The notes beneath the pieces are model-generated. The model made no database searches. It was given only the letters and a program-made list of their open reading frames with translations, and was not told where the DNA came from. Both the position numbers and the translations under genes were made by a program. Source: Altererythrobacter ishigakiensis (GTDB lineage Bacteria > Pseudomonadota > Alphaproteobacteria > Sphingomonadales > Sphingomonadaceae). From it: a stretch of 64,000 bases of DNA. Numbering within the stretch: the first letter of the stretch is position 1; every line of letters starts with the position of its first letter. This document shows positions 52,943-62,462 of the stretch, piece after piece. Location: NCBI RefSeq assembly GCF_001663155.1, contig NZ_CP015963.1, positions 1 through 64,000 on the forward strand. Direction: 5' to 3'.

Positions 52943-53725
52943 ATGAGCACACCAGACACCCAAGCGCCTGAGGGCATACCGGCTGCCACCGTCGTCATTT
53001 TCCGCAATGGGCCCGATGACGGTCCACCCGAAATATTGATGACGATCCGGTCGCGCGAAATGGTGTTCGCAGGCGGCATGGCAGTATTTCCCGGCGGTCG
53101 GGTTGATCCGGCTGATTTTGAGCTTGGTGCAATGATGGGTGGGCCGCTGGAGCCTGATGAAGCTGCGCATCAGATCGCTGTTGTTCGTGAAACTCTGGAA
53201 GAGACTGGCCTTGTCATCGGGTTATCCGGTGAAATCGACGCCAGCAAAGCGCAGGCTGCGCGCCACTTCCTCCAGGAAACAGGTGAGCTTGCGCCAGTGC
53301 TCGAGCATTTTGGGTGGGAATTGGACCTAGCACAGCTTACGCCGTTTGCGCGCTGGTATCCCAAGAACGAGCGTATCCCACGGGTTTATGACACGCGGTT
53401 CTACCTCGCCAATCTGGGCACGGGAGCGGTCGATATTGCAGCAGACTTGTCGGAGAACACGCATTTGTTCTGGACCAGCGCGCAAGGCGCATTGGACGCA
53501 GCAGAGAAGGGTGACATCAAGGTCATTTTTCCGACCCGCCGTAATCTGGAACGGCTCGCACTGTTCAGCACCTTCGAAGAGGCCAAGGCCCAGGCTGAGG
53601 CGATCCCCGTACGCACAATCACGCCGTTCATGGAAGATATGGAAGGCAAGACATGGCTCCAGATCGGCGAAGATCTCGGTTACCCCGTGACCGGAGAGCC
53701 GCTGGACAGCGTAATGCGGGGCTAA
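52943..53725 (+). CDS. NUDIX hydrolase
   Basis: 260 aa from ATG 52943; an alternative start at 52925 adds six residues, and a much longer frame upstream runs through the terminator and is rejected. The Nudix box is in GGPLEPDEAAHQIAVVRETLEETGLVIG (REtLEEtGL core) near residue 75. Long N- and C-terminal parts resemble NUDT19/CoA-type hydrolases, but the substrate is not certain. It stands alone between the terminator and tRNA-Arg. Confidence 0.87.
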   Translation: MSTPDTQAPEGIPAATVVIFRNGPDDGPPEILMTIRSREMVFAGGMAVFPGGRVDPADFELGAMMGGPLEPDEAAHQIAVVRETLEETGLVIGLSGEIDASKAQAARHFLQETGELAPVLEHFGWELDLAQLTPFARWYPKNERIPRVYDTRFYLANLGTGAVDIAADLSENTHLFWTSAQGALDAAEKGDIKVIFPTRRNLERLALFSTFEEAKAQAEAIPVRTITPFMEDMEGKTWLQIGEDLGYPVTGEPLDSVMRG

Positions 53726-53749
53726 TCGACCATTGAACCATTAAATTTC

Positions 53750-53826
53750 TGGCGCGCCCGGCAGGACTCGAACCTGCTGCCTCAAGATTAGAAGTCTCGC
53801 GCTCTATCCAGATGAGCTACGGGCGC
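53750..53826 (-). tRNA. tRNA-Arg (UCU anticodon)
   Basis: 77 nt. The acceptor GCGCCCG pairs with CGGGCGC, discriminator G and encoded CCA at 53750-53752. Anticodon loop CTTCTAA sits between CGAGA and TCTTG, giving anticodon TCT (Arg, AGA). T arm GCAGGTTCGAGTCCTGC is perfect. Confidence 0.95.
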
Positions 53827-53887
53827 GCGCCGAATTCGCCAATAGCGTGCTTTCGCATTGGTTCAAATGGCGTTAGGCCCTCAAAGC

Positions 53888-54634
53888 ATGGAAAAACCGT
53901 CTACGCCTGTCGCTACATCCGACGCGCCACAAAGCTTTCGCTATTACGATCTGGTGATGGCCGCCTTTGTTGCGATCTTGCTGCTATCCAACCTTATAGG
54001 CGCCAGCAAGCCGAGCTACATCCCGCTACCGGGCGGAGAGACGTGGATCTTTGGTGCAGGCGTCCTGTTCTTCCCGATCAGCTACATCATCGGCGACGTA
54101 TTGACCGAGGTCTACGGCTATGCGCGCGCGCGCCGGGTAATCTGGACGGGCTTTGCCGCACTGTTGTTCATGGCCTTCATGGCGTGGGTTGTGGTTTCGC
54201 TGCCTCCAGCAGACGGATGGCCATTCCAAAGCGATTATGAGAACGTCTTTGGCAATAGCTGGCGGATCGTACTTGCTTCGATGACCGCGTTCTGGGTCGG
54301 CGAGTTCGCCAATTCCTATGTGCTCGCAAAAATGAAGGTTTGGACTCAAGGCCGCTTCTTGTGGATGCGCACGATCGGGTCGACCGTGGTGGGTCAGGGT
54401 CTCGACAGCCTGATATTCTATCCGCTCGCGTTCTGGGGCATCGCTGGCTGGCCACCCGAAACACTGGTTCAAGTCGTCGTTTCGCAATGGCTGATCAAGA
54501 CCGCGTGGGAGGCGCTGCTGACGCCGTTCACCTATCTTGTGATCAATGCGCTGAAACGCCGTGAAGGGATCGATCTTTACGATACAGAGACGGATTTCTC
54601 ACCATTTGCGACTACTGAGAAAGGCGACGCCTAG
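53888..54634 (+). CDS. Queuosine precursor transporter (YhhQ/QPTR family)
   Basis: 248 aa from ATG 53888; ATG 53867 is an alternative adding seven residues. About six hydrophobic helices. The family core is LLSNLIGASKPSYIPL, FGAGVLFFPISYIIGDVLTEVYGYARARRVIW near residue 65, and VGQGLDSLIFYPLAFWG near 172. It brings preQ0/preQ1 into the cell for tRNA queuosine. It overlaps nothing and stands just downstream of tRNA-Arg on the opposite strand. Confidence 0.92.
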   Translation: MEKPSTPVATSDAPQSFRYYDLVMAAFVAILLLSNLIGASKPSYIPLPGGETWIFGAGVLFFPISYIIGDVLTEVYGYARARRVIWTGFAALLFMAFMAWVVVSLPPADGWPFQSDYENVFGNSWRIVLASMTAFWVGEFANSYVLAKMKVWTQGRFLWMRTIGSTVVGQGLDSLIFYPLAFWGIAGWPPETLVQVVVSQWLIKTAWEALLTPFTYLVINALKRREGIDLYDTETDFSPFATTEKGDA

Positions 54635-54637
54635 CGT

Positions 54638-56200
54638 CTATTGCGCCGCGTCGAGCAAATCATCCGGTTCACTCTCCCACACTGCGTCCTCCGGCACGAT
54701 TTCGACAACCGGCTCCAGATTGAACCGGTCTGACAACAGTTTGAGATCTTTCTCGACCGGCACGCCGTAAAGATCTTGATGACTTTCCTGCAGACGAAGG
54801 ATCAAGCGATCTTCGTCGCGTAGCAGACGGCTGATCTGAAATGATTTGGGCGCACGCGCACCTATCCGGCGAGCCAAGCGAATGCCGAGGCCCCAATTGA
54901 TCGCTTCGTCGAGCGCTTCAGGTGGTGCAAGCTTCTTTAGCTCTCTGGGTAGATCCAGCACATTGCCATTCGCTGAAAGCGTCGCGGCCATCATCGCTCG
55001 TCCTTCAGCGTCAAGCGCCAGCCAACGTTTGTGAAGTGCCCAGTCCATCCCAATATTGAGCCGCAGATTGGGTTCAATCTGCATTCCAGCCAGCGCCAGC
55101 ATGGTCGCTGCCAAGCGTACCCGTTCGCTTCCTGTATCTCCGGTAGGCACGGCTGCAGAAGTCCATCCCGCGATACGAGTTGCCAACTGTGGTGGTGCGC
55201 CGCGCGAAGCCGCGAAATGCGAAACGCCGGCCAACAGCGGGTCTTGCGCGCGCTTGTGATCCTCTAGGCGAGAATAGAGCAGCCCTTCCCGAAGCCCCCA
55301 GGATGAGAAGACAACTGTTTCTGGTTCGAGCGTGCGCAAGAGCGATTGAAGCAAAACAGCTGCATCGGGAAGGATCGCTGCGCGCATCGAGGTAAGCCGC
55401 GGGATTTGCTTAAGCTTGTCAACATCTTCCTGTGCAAGCTTACGGGCCAGCGACAGCACTTCCTTTCGCGTAAGTTCCAAGGCATGCGGGTCAGTAAGCG
55501 GGAATTTCTGAATATGCATGGCGTAAACTGCCATTGCACGCCATGTTCCGCCCACCAAATAAAGCGGTCCAGTCATCGCGTTGCTCCAACCACTGGCTTT
55601 GAGCTTTTTGGAGAGACGCTGACGCATTGGGAGCACCCCCTCATCGCCCTCCTCGCGGTATTCGCGCAATCGCAATGTGCCGAGCGGGAAGGTAGTTGCG
55701 CCTTCGCTCTCGCCATCAAGAATACGGACCAGTTCGAGACTTCCCCCGCCAAGGTCAGCAACGCAGCCTGCTGCCCCGGGAAAGGCGCCGATCACACCCT
55801 GAGCGCTGACTTTTGCCTCTTCTTCGCCAGCAAGCAGTCGCGGTTCAAACCCCAGTTCTCGCACCATTCCAAGGAACTCGGGTCCGTTTTCCGCATCGCG
55901 GGAGGCCGCGGTAGCGACCGTTTCAACGTCCTCAACGCCGAGCTCGCGCAAAAGCAGAGCGAACCTCTTGAGCCCGCGCATGGCAAGATCGATCGAGTCC
56001 TGCGGCAATCTGCCCGTTGAGTTGATCTCGCGGCCCAACTGCGCGACCACTTTTTCATTAAGCAAGGTTGTAGGCGCACGCATTGTGCCGCCATAGACAA
56101 CCATACGCACGGTGTTTGAACCGATGTCGATAATCGCACGCTCAGCGGTACTGCCAGAGAAACTGCCGGCACGGTCCCGCCGTTTGCGTGGCAAGTTCAC
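54638..56200 (-). CDS. ppx: Exopolyphosphatase / Ppx-GppA family phosphatase
   Basis: 520 aa from GTG 56200, overlapping the ppk1 stop (GTGA). The ASKHA ATPase start is AIIDIGSNTVRMVVYGG near residue 25, and GCVADLGGGSLELVRI near 140 is the second phosphate loop. It removes phosphate from polyphosphate or converts pppGpp; the C-terminal half is helical. It pairs with ppk1 to set the polyphosphate level. Length fits alphaproteobacterial Ppx. Confidence 0.93.
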   Translation of the reverse strand: MNLPRKRRDRAGSFSGSTAERAIIDIGSNTVRMVVYGGTMRAPTTLLNEKVVAQLGREINSTGRLPQDSIDLAMRGLKRFALLLRELGVEDVETVATAASRDAENGPEFLGMVRELGFEPRLLAGEEEAKVSAQGVIGAFPGAAGCVADLGGGSLELVRILDGESEGATTFPLGTLRLREYREEGDEGVLPMRQRLSKKLKASGWSNAMTGPLYLVGGTWRAMAVYAMHIQKFPLTDPHALELTRKEVLSLARKLAQEDVDKLKQIPRLTSMRAAILPDAAVLLQSLLRTLEPETVVFSSWGLREGLLYSRLEDHKRAQDPLLAGVSHFAASRGAPPQLATRIAGWTSAAVPTGDTGSERVRLAATMLALAGMQIEPNLRLNIGMDWALHKRWLALDAEGRAMMAATLSANGNVLDLPRELKKLAPPEALDEAINWGLGIRLARRIGARAPKSFQISRLLRDEDRLILRLQESHQDLYGVPVEKDLKLLSDRFNLEPVVEIVPEDAVWESEPDDLLDAAQ

Positions 56201-58350
56201 GCCTCACGCCCTTTGCGCAAGGAAAGCTTCGGCACAGCGTCAGGGTCAAGCGCGTCACCACGCCCGGAAAGAGATGGGTTGGTCATGAAATAGTGATGAC
56301 AATTAAATAGCTTATCACTTAATCCAGCCCGCTGGTAGTGACCATCTTCGCCAAGCAGCCAGCTCTGTTCGTTGTCCAACATATTCGCGAGCAAGACCTG
56401 TTGAAGTACCTGATCATGCACTGTCCGATTACGTATCGGAATCAGCGTCTCCACCCGACGATCCAGGTTGCGTTCCATAAGATCTGCCGAAGAAATATAT
56501 AGCTTTGCTTCTCCGCTGGGCATTGGATGCCCATTGGCGAAGGCATAAATCCGGCCGTGTTCAAGGAAACGCCCGATGATCGATTTGACTCGGATGTTCT
56601 CACTTACGCCACGGATGCCGGGGCGCAGACAGCAAATGCCACGCACGACCAAATCAATCTCGACACCAGCTTGGCTTGCTTCATAAAGCTTGTCGATCAT
56701 CTGCTGGTCGGTGATCTGATTGCACTTACCCCAAATCGCCGCAGGCTTGCCTTCGCGCGCATTCGCGATTTCGGCATCAATCTCCGCGTAAAGGTGATCT
56801 CGCAACTGGATCGGTGAAATGATCAGCGCTTCCGTGCTACGCGGCTCGACATAACCACTGACGAAGTTGAACAGCTTGGCGGCATCACGGCCAAATTCGG
56901 GCGCGGCTGTAAAGAAGCTCAGATCAGTGTAAGTGCGTGTTGTGACAGGGTGATAATTCCCAGTGCCAAAGTGGCAATAGGTGCGGAACCCCTCTTCCTC
57001 GCGCCGCACCACCATCGCCACCTTTGCGTGCGTTTTCCAGTCAACAAAGCCATAGATGACCTGCACACCGGCGCGCTCAAGCTTGCTGGCCCACATCAGG
57101 TTCTGCTCTTCGTCGAACCGGGCCTTGATCTCGACAACGGCGGTGACAGACTTGCCTTCCTCAGCAGCAGCAATCAGCGCGCTGATAATCGCGGATTGAT
57201 TACCCGCACGATAAAGCGTCTGCTTGATCGCCACCACGTCAGGGTCCGCCGCGGCCTGACGGATGAAATCGACCACCACTTCAAAACTTTCGTAAGGGTG
57301 ATGAATGATGATGTCTTTCTCACGGATCGCAGCGAAGCAGTCGCCATCATGCTCACGTATCCGTTCCGGGTAGCGGGGATTATAGCTTTCAAATTTCAGC
57401 TCTGGCCGGTCAGCAGCGACGATTTCGCTCAATGCGCTCATCCCGATAATGCCATCGGTCTTCATAACCATCGCGTCGGAAACGCCCAGCTGCTCCAGCA
57501 GCACTTGCTCTGCAATCGGGTCGAAGTCCTCTTCCAATTCAAGCTGGATAACGCGGCCCCTGCGGCGGCGTTGGATCGCGCTGCGGAACGTGCGGACCAG
57601 ATCCTCGGCCTCCTCTTCGATCTCGATATCGCTGTCACGAAGCACCCGGAAAAGCCCGTCACCTTCAATCTTGAAGCCGGGAAAAACATGATCTGCGAAG
57701 CGGCAGATCAAACTGGCGACAGAGATATACAGCGCTTCGTCACCCGGGACGCGGACAAAACGCGGCATGGCTGGCGGGATCAGGATCATCTCGATGACCT
57801 GTTCCTGATCGGCCTCTCGCGTCAGCGTGAACAGCAAGCCAAGCCCGCCGTTGTTCACAAAAGGAAATGGATGCGCCGGATCAAGAGCTTGCGGTGTTAT
57901 GACCGGCAAGATCTCCTCAAGGAAATGCTCCTCCAGCCAGCCGATTGCTTCGGGCTTGATGCGGTGTTCATCCGCGACATGGATACCGGAATAAGAAAGT
58001 TGATCGTGAAGTTCGCGCCAGATCTCTTCTTGCGTCAGCGATAACCGTGCAACACGTTCGCGCACAGCGGCAAGCTGCTGTGCTGGTGTGCTACCATCGA
58101 TTGAAAGCCGCTCAATCCCGCGCTGGACCTGTCCCGCAAGGCCAGCGACGCGGATCATGACGAACTCATCCAGATTGCTGCCTGAAATCGCCAGAAACCT
58201 TAGTCGCTCCAGCAGGGGATAGTTTGCGTTCCTTGCCTCTGCCAGAACGCGCTCATTGAACGCAAGCCAGCTTAGCTCGCGGTTGAAATAGGGTATTTCG
58301 CTCGGGCTCGCCGCAAGATTGTCGTTAAAGCTGATCGGATTGCTGGCCAT
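56197..58350 (-). CDS. ppk1: Polyphosphate kinase 1
   Basis: 717 aa. FNRELSWLAFNERVLAEA at the N-terminus is the PPK1 start. HHPYESFEVVVDFIRQAA near 345, VEIKARFDEEQNLMWA near 415 and YCHFGTGNYHPVTTRTY near 470 hold active-site residues including the His that is phosphorylated. NLDRRVETLIPI near 635 ends the catalytic part. It makes polyphosphate from ATP. Stop and ppx start overlap. Confidence 0.97.
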   Translation of the reverse strand: MASNPISFNDNLAASPSEIPYFNRELSWLAFNERVLAEARNANYPLLERLRFLAISGSNLDEFVMIRVAGLAGQVQRGIERLSIDGSTPAQQLAAVRERVARLSLTQEEIWRELHDQLSYSGIHVADEHRIKPEAIGWLEEHFLEEILPVITPQALDPAHPFPFVNNGGLGLLFTLTREADQEQVIEMILIPPAMPRFVRVPGDEALYISVASLICRFADHVFPGFKIEGDGLFRVLRDSDIEIEEEAEDLVRTFRSAIQRRRRGRVIQLELEEDFDPIAEQVLLEQLGVSDAMVMKTDGIIGMSALSEIVAADRPELKFESYNPRYPERIREHDGDCFAAIREKDIIIHHPYESFEVVVDFIRQAAADPDVVAIKQTLYRAGNQSAIISALIAAAEEGKSVTAVVEIKARFDEEQNLMWASKLERAGVQVIYGFVDWKTHAKVAMVVRREEEGFRTYCHFGTGNYHPVTTRTYTDLSFFTAAPEFGRDAAKLFNFVSGYVEPRSTEALIISPIQLRDHLYAEIDAEIANAREGKPAAIWGKCNQITDQQMIDKLYEASQAGVEIDLVVRGICCLRPGIRGVSENIRVKSIIGRFLEHGRIYAFANGHPMPSGEAKLYISSADLMERNLDRRVETLIPIRNRTVHDQVLQQVLLANMLDNEQSWLLGEDGHYQRAGLSDKLFNCHHYFMTNPSLSGRGDALDPDAVPKLSLRKGREA

Positions 58351-58393
58351 GATAGAGTTATCCTAACTCGCGGCATCGATAATGTCGAAAAAT

Positions 58394-59395
58394 TCAGAGT
58401 AGCGTCGCGCTTTCTGCAATTTCGGTTATCCCACGCTTGCCGCTGCCATCGCGCCCAAGTTGAACGATCACGTCGATCACAGAGGCCGCATAAGCAATCG
58501 TATCGCTGCGCGTCAGGCCAATCCCAGTTTGCATGACCATCAAAGCCAGTTGCTCAAGCGCGCCGCGTAGACTGTTGGCATGAATCGTCGAGAAGCTACC
58601 CGGGTGACCGGTGTTTATCGCGCGAAGGAAGCTGACACTCTCCGCCCCACGCAACTCACCCAGAACGATGCGGTCAGGGCGCAACCGTAACGCTGCTTGC
58701 AGCAGTTCGTTGGCGCTTACTTTGGCTTCGCCCAGTTCGCCCTTGACCGCCACCAAGCCTACGCCATTTTCGCCAGGTAGTTTCAACTCTGGCGTATCTT
58801 CGACCAAAACCACGCGCTCCTGGCGCGGAATTTCCTGAAGCATGGCATTCAAAAAGGTGGTTTTGCCGGTGCTCGTACCGCCTGAGATCAGGATGGTGCG
58901 GCGCTGGCGGATGGCTTCACGCAGATAGGCAATCGGCTCAGCCTGCGGGTCAGGCATTTGCGGTGGCACAGGCTTTGAGAGCGGCCCTGCATCATAGGCA
59001 TCCAGCGGCAAGTCCAAGCGGCGGTGACGGCGGATCGCCATCGTCCAATGCTTGCGCGCTGCAGGCGGCCCGCAAAACTGGATCCGCGCGCCATCTGGCA
59101 GCGTGGCACCCAGCAATGGATGTTCACGGTTGATGCCCTGATGACTAACGCGGGCGACCTGTTCAGCCAGCCGCTGGACCAGCGAATCGTCGATGTCTGG
59201 TGTTTCGATGCGCTGCATACCCGGATTGGCAGCATCCTCGATCCATACTTCGCCCGGCTTGTTGACCATAATTTCTGTGACTGTGTCGCGGTCAAGCCAT
59301 TGGCGCAACGGTGCCAAGTAGGCCTCTAAATAGACGCTGCGCTCGCTTGCTGGAACTGGCGGTTCACTGGTCAAAGGGTGGACTTCAGCGCTCAT
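58394..59395 (-). CDS. virB11: VirB11/TrbB-type secretion ATPase
   Basis: 333 aa. Walker A ISGGTSTGKTTFLNAML lies near residue 170, with VEDTPEL, the Asp box near 198, and GELRGAE and TGHPGSFSTIHANS near 248, 266. This hexameric ATPase drives type IV secretion at the inner membrane. It follows virB10 by 3 bp and is the last gene of the operon seen here; ppk1 lies 43 bp downstream. Confidence 0.94.
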   Translation of the reverse strand: MSAEVHPLTSEPPVPASERSVYLEAYLAPLRQWLDRDTVTEIMVNKPGEVWIEDAANPGMQRIETPDIDDSLVQRLAEQVARVSHQGINREHPLLGATLPDGARIQFCGPPAARKHWTMAIRRHRRLDLPLDAYDAGPLSKPVPPQMPDPQAEPIAYLREAIRQRRTILISGGTSTGKTTFLNAMLQEIPRQERVVLVEDTPELKLPGENGVGLVAVKGELGEAKVSANELLQAALRLRPDRIVLGELRGAESVSFLRAINTGHPGSFSTIHANSLRGALEQLALMVMQTGIGLTRSDTIAYAASVIDVIVQLGRDGSGKRGITEIAESATLL

Positions 59396-59398
59396 GTC

Positions 59399-60472
59399 TC
59401 AGTTTCGGACCTGAGAAAAATCAAGATCGCGCGAAGTGAAAACACGAATGGGTTCCCCTTGCCGCACGCGCACTGTGGGGCCGATCTGTCCGTCTTGCTC
59501 GATTGCGGCCGCTGCGGCTGAACTTCCTCCGCCAAGCACCACCGACGCGCCGCCTGAGGCAATCGCTGTCAGTCCGTCGACAACCGAAAGCAGCAGCGCG
59601 GAGCCGAACCGGCGGAAGAAATTCGAATTAACATCGCCTTCTAACCCGGTCGTACCGTCAAACCCAACGGCGGGCGAAGCGAGATTGACTGATGCGCCGT
59701 CCGGGCGGATCAAGCGTGTCCAAATGACAAAGGCGCGCTTCTGGCCGCCTTGCAGCCCTGATTGATATTGCCCGACGAGCCGCGAAGAGCGAGGCACCAG
59801 GATACGTGTGCCGTCAAAACTGCGTACATCCTCGCTTACAACCGCCCGGACAAATCCCGGAACATCTGTGTCGATCGCGGTCTCAAGAATCGCAGGGATC
59901 AAGGTGCCTTGCGTGACGGTTGTTGAAGGGTTGGTCATTGGCGTTGCTTGCGCAGGTGCGCCGCCCACGCCGCCAATCCGGCTTGCGAATTCCTCCGCCG
60001 ATGTCCGCGCCGTGGCCGAAGCGGAAGCAGGAGTAGTAACTGCTTCAGCAGCTGCGGCCTCCAGCGGCTGGCCTTGCGCGCTGGCGTCAAAGACCATGGT
60101 CGGACTGGAATAGGGATTGGTTGTTGGCGCGGTGACCGCCGCTCCGCTTTCGTCAATTGGTTCCGGCACTATGAACGGTGGCGGGGCTGCTTGCACAGGT
60201 TCAGGTTCGGGCACCTCTGCTGGAGCGACCGGCACTTGCGCGGGTTCAGACGACAATACTGGCAGTTCTTCAACTTGAGCCGCAGTCATCGCCCAATAGG
60301 CAACCAGCCCCAGTCCGGCCACAATCGCGAAGCCAGCCGTTAGCCCAAGTACATCTGACTTGCCTTGTTGGTGCGCAACAGCCGGATAGGCCGTACGGCT
60401 TGCCAGATCGATGATTTCTGCCGATTCCTGATCACGCGGATCATTGTCTGAAGTCTTGCCAGCCAACCGCAT
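59399..60472 (-). CDS. virB10: VirB10/TrbI-type secretion channel protein
   Basis: 357 aa from ATG 60472; a TTG three bases earlier is less likely. One membrane helix (VLGLTAGFAIVAGLGLVAYWAM) near residue 50 is followed by a Pro/Glu/Val-rich periplasmic region. The TrbI domain follows (TQGTLIPAILETAIDTDVPG near 190; GTRILVPRSSRLVGQYQSG near 220). It spans the envelope and links ATPases to the outer-membrane ring. It overlaps the virB9 stop by one base. Confidence 0.94.
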   Translation of the reverse strand: MRLAGKTSDNDPRDQESAEIIDLASRTAYPAVAHQQGKSDVLGLTAGFAIVAGLGLVAYWAMTAAQVEELPVLSSEPAQVPVAPAEVPEPEPVQAAPPPFIVPEPIDESGAAVTAPTTNPYSSPTMVFDASAQGQPLEAAAAEAVTTPASASATARTSAEEFASRIGGVGGAPAQATPMTNPSTTVTQGTLIPAILETAIDTDVPGFVRAVVSEDVRSFDGTRILVPRSSRLVGQYQSGLQGGQKRAFVIWTRLIRPDGASVNLASPAVGFDGTTGLEGDVNSNFFRRFGSALLLSVVDGLTAIASGGASVVLGGGSSAAAAAIEQDGQIGPTVRVRQGEPIRVFTSRDLDFSQVRN

Positions 60473-61281
60473 CAATTATTCTCCTGCGCTTCAGCTTCAA
60501 CTCGCGCCAGCGCGGCGTCGTCACGCAATGGCGGCGATGGCCGAACCGGCCCGTTGTTGATCAAAAGAGCGGATTCGTCACCATGCCTTAGCACGATCTG
60601 GCGTGGTACCGCCTGAACTACGATTGTCTCACCGCGCACGGTGAAATTCACCGGCCCTTCGGTCCCCTCTGAATCCGTGATCAGAATGGCAGGAACTGCG
60701 CGGTCAGATGGCCAGCTAAGGAACGTTGCACGGCCATCATCATAGGCGCGCACCGGGTGCAGGCTGGCATCGCCCCGCTTTTCCCAGGCGAAATTCAAGC
60801 TAGCGGGATCCAGTACAGCAAAGGGGTCATTCGCAGCGGCCATCTCACTGGCATTCGCTTCGCGACGCGCCTCCAGTTCAGCAGCGGCAGCTTTGGCCGC
60901 CTCCAACTCTGGATAGCGAAAGCTCATGACGTAGACGGGTTGGTTGCGCGGGTTGGCAACCAGATCGAACAGGTACGTCCGCTGGCTTGTAACAACGGTA
61001 AGATTGGTCACTGCATTGTCGGCAAGCGGCTTCACGAACAGCAGGTTCGCCCGCTTGTTCGGGGTGACCTGCCAGCTTTGCGAATCCCCGATCGCGACAT
61101 TCTCGATCACTTCGTCTTCAGCGAACATGATCGTTGCCTGGACGCGTGCCTTGCCATTGATGCGCACGACTTGTGACGGGTTATATTCCAATTCAATCAA
61201 GCGCGGGTCGCCAGCAACAGCCGGGGTCGATACCAACGATGCAGTTGCAAGGGCGAGCGCAAATGCGGCTGCGCGGATCAT
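60472..61281 (-). CDS. virB9: VirB9/TrbG-type outer-membrane ring protein
   Basis: 269 aa with a signal peptide ending PAVAG. VRINGKARVQATIMFAEDEVIENVAIGDSQSWQV near residue 40 is the family N-terminal domain. NLLFVKPLADNAVTNLTVVT and the C-terminal beta-sandwich domain follow. It forms the outer-membrane part of the secretion channel with VirB7/VirB10. It overlaps the virB6 stop (ATGA). No VirB7 lipoprotein gene is visible next to it. Confidence 0.92.
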   Translation of the reverse strand: MIRAAAFALALATASLVSTPAVAGDPRLIELEYNPSQVVRINGKARVQATIMFAEDEVIENVAIGDSQSWQVTPNKRANLLFVKPLADNAVTNLTVVTSQRTYLFDLVANPRNQPVYVMSFRYPELEAAKAAAAELEARREANASEMAAANDPFAVLDPASLNFAWEKRGDASLHPVRAYDDGRATFLSWPSDRAVPAILITDSEGTEGPVNFTVRGETIVVQAVPRQIVLRHGDESALLINNGPVRPSPPLRDDAALARVEAEAQENN

Positions 61282-62462
61282 GACAGAGTCTCCGATTTGC
61301 GCGCTAAAGCACGCGCTTGCACAGGACGGAACCGGCTTCCGATCCCGTGTGTACGTGATGTGGATTGACCATTGTTCTTTGATGCGGATGCATCACCGCC
61401 AGACGTCGCGTAGACGCGGGTTTCACGAACGCGCGATGCACCGCCAGAACTGTTGCCGCCTTCCTTCGAGGCGTTAGTCAAAGTGGCAGCGGCCACATCG
61501 ACACGGCGCGCGCCAGCGGCTGTTGCTGCGATAGTGGCATTGCGTGCCTCTGCAACGCGAGCGGAAGTCTGTTGAGCAGCACTAAATGCACCAGCGTCTA
61601 CCGTATCGCTCTGTTGAACCAGACCGAATACCCGCCAGCCAGCCACCATGGTCGCGGCCACTTTGAGCACCATCAGCATCAAAGCCACATGGACTGCACC
61701 GATCAGGAAGAATGCCATCGCGGCTTGTGGATCGACTTGCCCCGGTATGGCCACCAGCGCGGACAGCACAGGCACAGCCAGCTCCAGCATGATGGACCCC
61801 CCCAGAACAGCAAAGAGAGGGACCAGCGCCAGCATGACGAGACCCTTCAGCCATCCAGTGAAGAGACCGCGCGTGCCATTGAACAAAGCCATCACAACGA
61901 ACGCGGGCCCGATTGCCACAAGCAACGCCAATGCAATCTTTGATGTCGCCAAAACACCCACTGTGCCCAGCAGCAGCAGAACCGCTCCCAACCACATCAA
62001 ACCCGGCGGCGAGAATGCTTCAAAGTTCTCCTGACCCTGGCTCGCTTGCTGCACAGCTTCGAATACCACGTCCAGCTTTTGCCCGAATACCAGAGTAGCC
62101 GGGCCATCGCTGCCAGTGAGTACTCTGCCTAGCCATTCCGGCCCCCATACAATGATGTTCCAGACGACACCTTGGTAAGCGACCCAGCTTGTCGCAAAGG
62201 TAAGAACAAGGCCCAAGGTCATCATGCGCGGAACAAGCGCCCGAACACTCAAGCTTGAGCGGCCAAGCATCAAGCTGATCCCGAAGAAGGCCACGTAGAA
62301 CGTCAGCAGAATGATAAGGGTTGTTTGCAAAGCGCCACCGGGCGCGAACAAACTGCTGAACATGCCGGCTGCGCCTTGCTGAGCCATGCACTCAACGGCT
62401 TGCAAGGCCGCGGCAATGCCGCCACCCATGCCTTCAAGTGCAGTGTCGCAAACACCCGCCAT
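61278..62462 (-). CDS. virB6: VirB6/TrbL-type polytopic inner-membrane protein
   Basis: 394 aa with at least six hydrophobic helices (for example TTLIILLTFYVAFFGISLML, FEAFSPPGLMWLGAVLLLLGTVGVL, LVMLALVPLFAVLGGSIML). Such proteins form the inner-membrane pore of type IV secretion. The last 100 residues are soluble, Ala/Ser/Arg-rich. It sits between virB4 and virB9. The gene between VirB6 and VirB9 that usually encodes VirB8 is absent here. Confidence 0.88.
   Translation of the reverse strand: MAGVCDTALEGMGGGIAAALQAVECMAQQGAAGMFSSLFAPGGALQTTLIILLTFYVAFFGISLMLGRSSLSVRALVPRMMTLGLVLTFATSWVAYQGVVWNIIVWGPEWLGRVLTGSDGPATLVFGQKLDVVFEAVQQASQGQENFEAFSPPGLMWLGAVLLLLGTVGVLATSKIALALLVAIGPAFVVMALFNGTRGLFTGWLKGLVMLALVPLFAVLGGSIMLELAVPVLSALVAIPGQVDPQAAMAFFLIGAVHVALMLMVLKVAATMVAGWRVFGLVQQSDTVDAGAFSAAQQTSARVAEARNATIAATAAGARRVDVAAATLTNASKEGGNSSGGASRVRETRVYATSGGDASASKNNGQSTSRTHGIGSRFRPVQARALARKSETLS

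Noticed and set aside
52752..52952. Minus-strand frame of 66 codons between grxD and the NUDIX gene
   Set aside because: No ribosome site, no family, and the region has no matching conserved structure; left as spacer.
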